In this document: positions 6,344 through 9,122 of the stretch, in pieces | Numbering within the stretch: the first letter of the stretch is position 1 | Layout: each line of letters opens with the position of its first letter | Assembly (NCBI GenBank): GCA_016214925.1 | Contig: JACRMO010000235.1 | Location: forward strand, 1 to 9,122 | Direction of reading: 5' to 3' | From: Gammaproteobacteria bacterium | Lineage (GTDB): Bacteria > Pseudomonadota > Gammaproteobacteria > Thiohalobacterales > Thiohalobacteraceae | Length of the DNA: 9,122 nt | Position numbers and translations under genes: made by a program | The notes under the pieces: generated by a model | Seen by the model: the letters and a program-made list of their open reading frames with translations, nothing else | Told to the model about the DNA's origin: nothing | Database searches by the model: none

Positions 6344-6637
6344 CTAAAACTTGGAATCGACATCCACGCTCTCGTGCAGGACACGGATTATTTCCACAAC
6401 ACCCTTGGCCCCTCGCTTGTGAAATATGAGGTGGCTGCCTTGCGGAAATTTCCTATAACCTCCCGCGATAAAATCACAGGCACTCCCGATTTCTGGATTC
6501 TCGGCAAGTTGGGAAAAGCAATGGTCCAGTTGCAGGAGATAGTTATTCCTTTGCAACGTCCCCCATTCCTTGAGGGTAAACCGTCCAATTGCGATGAGGT
6601 CTGCTTGAGCTTTCCGGGTGACTTTAAAAGAGGGCAT
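6344..6637 (-). CDS. parE: ParE family toxin of a type II toxin-antitoxin system
   Basis: A 97-residue member of the RelE/ParE fold. The N-terminus FKVTRKAQADLIAIGRFTLKEWG begins the strand and two helices, and the end GYRKFPQGSHLIFHKRGAKGVVEIIRVLHESVD is the family's typical sheet core with IRVLHE near the C-terminus. ParE toxins usually inhibit DNA gyrase, whereas RelE types cut mRNA; sequence and pairing with a ParD antitoxin favour ParE. The ATG at 6637-6635 shares its A with the parD stop TGA (6639-6637) and has AAGGA six bases upstream, so it is preferred over the in-frame TTG at 6640. Translation is likely coupled to parD. The reading frame looks intact. Codon choice is more AT-rich than in neighbouring genes, consistent with acquisition. 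Confidence 0.93.
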   Translation of the reverse strand: MPSFKVTRKAQADLIAIGRFTLKEWGTLQRNNYLLQLDHCFSQLAENPEIGSACDFIAGGYRKFPQGSHLIFHKRGAKGVVEIIRVLHESVDVDSKF

Positions 6638-6876
6638 CAACTATCCTTGTTGTCTAGCGCCTCGATCAGCTTCTCATACGAATAATCGGCGAATCCACTT
6701 TTCTCGCCCTCGGCGAGCAGGTTTCGTAACGTCTCAAGCTTGGTTTCCGACGTTTCAAGCAGGCGCAATCCGGCACGAACAACCTCGCTTGCGGAACCGT
6801 AACGACCATCTTTCAAGCGCCCCGCTATGAATTCTTCGAAATGAGGGCCGAGGGTAATGCTTGTGTTCTTCGCCAT
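6637..6876 (-). CDS. parD: ParD family antitoxin
   Basis: A 79-residue antitoxin. The N-terminal half is a ribbon-helix-helix DNA-binding domain: strand TSITLG (5-10), helix PHFEEFIAGRLKDG (11-24), then RYGSASEVVRAGLRLLET (25-42), the hallmark of ParD/CopG-type antitoxins. The C-terminal half (LETLRNLLAEGEKSGFADYSYEKLIEAL) is the flexible toxin-wrapping region with the typical LxxLxxxLxxGexSG pattern. The ATG at 6876 is chosen because GGAGA lies 7 bp upstream and it gives MAKNTSITLG; the in-frame upstream start at 6912 would run through the operator. It precedes and overlaps parE by one base, the usual antitoxin-first order. It should neutralise ParE and repress its own promoter. Confidence 0.94.
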   Translation of the reverse strand: MAKNTSITLGPHFEEFIAGRLKDGRYGSASEVVRAGLRLLETSETKLETLRNLLAEGEKSGFADYSYEKLIEALDNKDS

Positions 6877-6896
6877 CTCAGTTCTCCGTGCGTTTA

Positions 6897-6922
6897 TACC
6901 AATAGGTACCAACCATTGGTAC
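6897..6922. promoter_or_regulatory. ParD operator
   Basis: A perfect palindrome with 7-bp arms, GTACCAA (6906-6912) and TTGGTAC (6916-6922), separated by CCA. A further TACCAA half-site at 6897-6902 lies exactly 10 bp, about one helical turn, from the TACCAA at 6907-6912, and TACC-AATA-GGTA (6897-6908) is also symmetric. Tandem short half-sites at helical spacing suit cooperative binding by ribbon-helix-helix dimers. The site overlaps the -10 and the expected transcript start, which fits autorepression. Confidence 0.75.
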
Positions 6923-6949
6923 TCTAGGCCGTGAAGCCTGACAAGTCAA
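6921..6949 (-). promoter_or_regulatory. parDE promoter
   Basis: On the minus strand the -35 is TTGACT (6949-6944, 5 of 6) and the -10 is TAGAGT (6926-6921, 4 of 6), with a spacer of exactly 17 bp. The transcript would start near 6914, inside the operator, about 38 nt before the parD ATG. The promoter lies in the short gap between rlmM and parD, so parDE can be expressed independently of rlmM. Confidence 0.7.
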
Positions 6950-6964
6950 TCGGCCCATCCCATC

Positions 6965-8020
6965 TCAATCGACTGCCGCGAACACCGTCACTTCTTCGCG
7001 GTCGTGATACAACTGCTTGCAGGCAAGCCGGTAGGGTCGGCCGGTCGCTTCCAGCCGTGCACGCACCGTGGCCAGACATTGCATGACTTCCTGATAACGC
7101 TTCTTCATCGGCAGTTTCAGGTTGAAGATGGTGTAGCGGCAATCGCCCTCGCTCAACCAACGCGCGGCGAGATCGGCGATGCGCGCGGGTTGTTCGACGA
7201 TGTCGCAGACCATCCAGTCGACCGCTTGTTCGGGGCGATAACGGAAGCCATCCTCGCGGCGGTGTTCGAGCAGACCGCTGCGCATGAGTTGTTCCGCCAT
7301 GGCGCCGTTGTCGACGGCGATGACGTGCAGGCCGCGCTTCACCAATTGCCAACTCCAGCCGCCGGGCGCGGCGCCGAGGTCCACGGCGCGCATACCCGGT
7401 TGCAGTTCACGCGCGCGCTGCTCGGCATCGAGAAACGTCAGGAACGCCTCTTCGAGTTTCAACGTCGAGCGGCTGGGCGCGCCGGAGGGAAAGCGCAGTC
7501 GCGGGATACCCATCGGATTGGAACTGCTGTTGCCGATGTCCGCGACGCCGACGTAAGCCGCAGCAGTGGCGAGGAAACAGACATGCAGTCGCTGTGCTTG
7601 CGCAGCCTCGCGCAGTAACCCCGCGCCTTCGAGCGCGGTACGCAAGGGGCGCGCGAGGCTGCGGCACAGCGCCTGCAATTCCTTGCCGTCGTTCGTGTCG
7701 GTGGTTTCCAGGAACACATCGCACATGACGGGGGCATTAGCACAGGTCGCGAGCAAACCACTGACACGATCATCAATGCGCAGGTCCTTGGCGAGCGCGA
7801 GGATGCGAAACCACTGGCGGGCGAAAATCATTTGCGCGAACGGCAGTTCGCGCTGCAGCCGCACGGCATCGTCATCGCTGGCGGTGACAAAGACAACATA
7901 GGCCGCCGCCGGTTTGGCCTTGCAGTAGCCGCCGATGCCGAGTTCCGCCGCGCGGGTTTGGATTTCGGCCGCGCATTCGGCTTCAAAGCCCGGGCGGCAA
8001 TGCAGGAACAGACCATTCAT
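6965..8020 (-). CDS. rlmM: 23S rRNA (cytidine-2'-O)-methyltransferase RlmM
   Basis: A 351-residue enzyme that uses S-adenosylmethionine to methylate the ribose 2'-OH of a cytidine (C2498 in E. coli) in domain V of 23S rRNA. The N-terminus MNGLFLHCRPGFEAECAAEI and LPFAQMIFARQWF (59-71) belong to the RlmM N-terminal and THUMP region. The catalytic half contains GIPRLRFPSGAPSRSTLKLEEAF (171-193), the SAM-binding loop VDLGAAPGGW (213-222), VDNGAM (236-241), DWMVCDIVEQP (268-278), FNLKLPMKKRY (299-309) and YHDREEVTVF (338-347). K188, D273, K302 and a glutamate near 342 are candidates for the K-D-K-E tetrad of 2'-O-methyltransferases. Length suits the family (E. coli about 366 aa). The ATG at 8020 matches the family start; ATGs at 8029 and 8032 are possible alternatives. 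It ends 88 bp upstream of parD. Confidence 0.95.
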   Translation of the reverse strand: MNGLFLHCRPGFEAECAAEIQTRAAELGIGGYCKAKPAAAYVVFVTASDDDAVRLQRELPFAQMIFARQWFRILALAKDLRIDDRVSGLLATCANAPVMCDVFLETTDTNDGKELQALCRSLARPLRTALEGAGLLREAAQAQRLHVCFLATAAAYVGVADIGNSSSNPMGIPRLRFPSGAPSRSTLKLEEAFLTFLDAEQRARELQPGMRAVDLGAAPGGWSWQLVKRGLHVIAVDNGAMAEQLMRSGLLEHRREDGFRYRPEQAVDWMVCDIVEQPARIADLAARWLSEGDCRYTIFNLKLPMKKRYQEVMQCLATVRARLEATGRPYRLACKQLYHDREEVTVFAAVD

Positions 8021-8061
8021 GGCGGCCATCATTCCGGGTGCGTATGGCCATTGCAAGTTTC

Positions 8062-8075
8062 GGCGGTTTCCCGCC
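8062..8075 (-). other. Small GNRA-type hairpin in the rlmM leader region
   Basis: Read on the minus strand, GGCGG-GAAA-CCGCC forms a 5-bp GC stem closed by a GAAA tetraloop, about 42-55 bp before the rlmM ATG. GNRA loops are stable RNA features, so if the transcript starts upstream it would sit in the leader. No regulatory partner is evident, and a stem this short in GC-rich DNA can arise by chance. Confidence 0.3.
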
Positions 8076-8090
8076 CCGGATTGACGGTGG

Positions 8091-8119
8091 ATGACCTGGT
8101 TCCGAGGTTCGCGGATAAT
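8091..8119 (+). promoter_or_regulatory. Promoter candidate for the rhodanese gene
   Basis: The -35 is ATGACC (8091-8096, 4 of 6) and the -10 is GATAAT (8114-8119, 5 of 6), with a 17-bp spacer. The transcript would start near 8126, giving a leader of about 35 nt that contains the ribosome site GAGGA (8149-8153), 7 bp before the ATG. Confidence 0.5.
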
Positions 8120-8160
8120 GGGCGCTCGTTGTTGATCGGCCTTGATCCGAGGAATCGCAT

Positions 8161-8574
8161 ATGACTGAAGCCAATCCCTTATCGCTGATGGATTTCGTGA
8201 CCGCGGCGCGTGCGCGTGTCCGCGAGATTGCGCCGGACGAGTTGCAGAAGATGCTCGTGGACACACCCAACCTGCTGTTGGTCGACGTGCGCGAGTCCAG
8301 CGAGCACGAGCAGGGACATATCCAGGATGCCCACCTGGTGCCGCGCGGCATCCTCGAAGCGGCGGCGGATATGAATTATCCGAAGCACGATGAAGCGCTG
8401 TATACCGCGCGGGGAAGACCGGTGGTGTTGTACTGCGCCACCGGCGGCCGTTCCGCCATGGCGGCGGTAACGTTGCAGATGATGGGTTTTAAGGACGTCT
8501 ACAACTTGGCCGGCGGCATCATGAAATGGCAGGAGGCCGGTTGTCCGATCGTGCGCGAAGCGCGGTTTATATAA
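8161..8574 (+). CDS. Single-domain rhodanese-like sulfurtransferase
   Basis: A 137-residue cytoplasmic protein with one rhodanese domain (about 22-131) and a short helical N-terminal lead. VDVRESSEHEQGHIQDAHLVPRG (41-63) is the rhodanese entry motif, and the active-site loop is YCATGGRSAMAA with catalytic C92. LAGGIMKWQEAGCPI (117-130) is the usual closing motif. Such proteins carry persulfide sulfur on the cysteine and pass it to cyanide, thioredoxin or sulfur-trafficking partners; the natural acceptor cannot be deduced. A second cysteine, C128, lies in the closing motif. The six-residue loop C-A-T-G-G-R is of the sulfurtransferase type. The ATG at 8161 has a good Shine-Dalgarno. It is divergent from rlmM and seems monocistronic. 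Confidence 0.92.
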   Translation: MTEANPLSLMDFVTAARARVREIAPDELQKMLVDTPNLLLVDVRESSEHEQGHIQDAHLVPRGILEAAADMNYPKHDEALYTARGRPVVLYCATGGRSAMAAVTLQMMGFKDVYNLAGGIMKWQEAGCPIVREARFI

Positions 8575-8614
8575 GCCAGCATTCGCTGCATTCCCTCCGG
8601 CTTATCGACAGCCC

Positions 8615-8666
8615 GTAGGGTGCAATGCGCGCAGCGGATGTGGCGACGACACGCACACCCGCTGCG
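8615..8666. repeat. GTAGGGTGCAATGCGCGCAGCG repeat remnant with a long hairpin
   Basis: GTAGGGTGCA (8615-8624) opens a sequence similar to the intergenic GTAGGGTGCAAT...GCGCAGCG repeats of proteobacteria, but the matching right-hand CACCCTAC end is missing. Within it, 8630-8642 (CGCAGCGGATGTG) pairs with 8654-8666 (CACACCCGCTGCG) over 13 bp with one mismatch and an 11-nt loop. It lies between the convergent ends of the rhodanese gene and the small membrane protein gene and could separate their transcripts, but no T-run follows on either strand. Confidence 0.5.
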
Positions 8667-8678
8667 GTCGATCGCGCT

Positions 8679-8933
8679 TTACGCGCCCGCGCCGACCTTG
8701 CTCCAGATCGGCCGGACGAACTGGTCCAGATACCAAGCCGCCGCACTATACAGCAGACCGCCGATCGCGAACTTGTTGAGCAGTGCCTCGGTCGTTTGGC
8801 GCGCGGGCAGATTGGCATATTCCCCGGTGATCATGAAATACACGGCGACGGTGAAGACCGCCACGCCCACGGCGATGTTGGCGAGCAGCAGATTGTGCAG
8901 ACGACCGTGGTTCGGGTGCTGGGTGGGACGCAT
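8679..8933 (-). CDS. Small two-helix membrane protein of unknown function
   Basis: An 84-residue protein that I do not recognise. The N-terminus MRPTQHPNHGRLHN is polar with three histidines. A first hydrophobic helix covers about 14-36 (LLLANIAVGVAVFTVAVYFMITG), a polar loop 37-52 follows, and a second helix covers about 53-70 (NKFAIGGLLYSAAAWYL). The tail DQFVRPIWSKVGAGA ends the protein. The ATG at 8933 is chosen because AGGAG lies 7 bp upstream. The frame stays open from there to the right edge of the window, so an upstream start cannot be strictly excluded, but the ribosome site and promoter argue against it. A well-placed FNR/ANR box suggests expression under low oxygen. A role beside a respiratory or redox membrane complex is possible but is inference. 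Confidence 0.75.
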   Translation of the reverse strand: MRPTQHPNHGRLHNLLLANIAVGVAVFTVAVYFMITGEYANLPARQTTEALLNKFAIGGLLYSAAAWYLDQFVRPIWSKVGAGA

Positions 8934-8974
8934 GGATGTTCTCCTGTTGAACGGCTTATGGATGGCTGGCCAGC

Positions 8975-9016
8975 ATATTAGCAATATCGAATATGCCAGC
9001 AATTGATCCGGGTCAA
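8975..9016 (-). promoter_or_regulatory. FNR/ANR-type class II promoter of the small membrane protein gene
   Basis: TTGATCCGGGTCAA (9003-9016) is a full match to the ANR/FNR pattern TTGAT-N4-GTCAA and differs from the FNR consensus TTGAT-N4-ATCAA at one base. On the minus strand, TAATAT (8980-8975) preceded by TG at the extended -10 position would set the start near 8968, which places the box centre at -41.5, the standard class II activator position. The leader would be about 35 nt and contain the AGGAG ribosome site. The rightward direction has no -10 at the equivalent place. Confidence 0.65.
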
Positions 9017-9122
9017 GCCGCTCAATGAGCTGATCTAGAGGAGAAATATTCTTACAAGCTGCCGCGCGGGACTGCTGGAGAGGCGTGTCTGGGCCTAGCC
9101 GGTCTGTTCCGGCTGGAAGACC
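9017..9122. other. Right edge, no gene assigned
   Basis: No start codon with a plausible ribosome site was found on the plus strand. On the minus strand the frame of the small membrane protein stays open to the edge but lacks recognisable similarity. GCTCA-A-TGAGC (9019-9029) is a short palindrome of unknown meaning. A gene on either side may begin or end just outside the window. Confidence 0.4.

Noticed and set aside
6125..6685. A 186-codon rightward open frame across the repeat cluster and parE
   Set aside because: It runs antisense to the well-supported parE and through non-coding palindromes; its product has no recognisable domain and it has no ribosome site that fits.
6877..6912. Upstream start for ParD at 6912
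   Set aside because: It would translate the operator and the expected transcript start; the 6876 ATG has a good ribosome site and the standard N-terminus.
8081..8119. TTGACG at 8081 as the -35 for GATAAT at 8114
   Set aside because: The spacer would be 27 bp, far too long for a sigma-70 type promoter; ATGACC at 8091 gives 17 bp.
8021..8266. N-terminal extension of RlmM by 82 codons
   Set aside because: It overlaps the rhodanese gene and its promoter, is arginine-rich as expected for antisense GC-rich DNA, and the family N-terminus begins at 8020.

Overview
The window reads as the chromosome of a free-living gammaproteobacterium with fairly high GC. Several proteins look like close relatives of E. 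coli products (YheS, SseB, RNase D, YadG, YadH, RlmM). The FNR/ANR-type site, the small intergenic repeats and the DUF1289-rnd pairing would suit a non-enteric, possibly Chromatiales-like lineage. The genus is inference and cannot be fixed from this sequence.

Layout, left to right. (1) 1-419: 3' part of a flavodoxin-like NAD(P)H-dependent FMN reductase (+). (2) 438-2339: the ABC-F ATPase yheS (-), divergent from an SseB-family gene at 2449-2871 (+), which is followed by a hairpin and a degenerate CGCAAAG repeat patch. (3) 3013-3213: a 66-aa DUF1289 protein with a cysteine cluster (-), divergent across only 35 bp from rnd, RNase D (+). (4) 4406-6122: the two-gene ABC exporter operon yadG-yadH (-), whose 3' end overlaps that of rnd tail to tail. 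(5) 6139-6331: three kinds of small repeat packed together, the last a 105-bp MITE-like double palindrome. (6) 6344-6876: a parD-parE toxin-antitoxin operon (-) with a readable promoter and operator. (7) 6965-8020: rlmM, a 23S rRNA 2'-O-methyltransferase (-), divergent from a single-domain rhodanese (+). (8) 8679-8933: a small two-helix membrane protein of unknown function (-), preceded by a well-placed FNR/ANR box and extended -10.

Most genes are housekeeping: ribosome-associated ATPase, RNA processing, rRNA methylation, export. They are separate one- or two-gene units rather than one pathway. The accessory material is concentrated at 6139-6950, where parDE and the repeats sit between yadG and rlmM. 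No gap exceeds 300 bp. I found no clear undescribed multi-gene system. The best leads are the apparently oxygen-regulated small membrane protein, the repeat cluster that abuts the yadG start codon, and the parDE control region. No tRNA, rRNA, CRISPR array or intact insertion sequence was seen.
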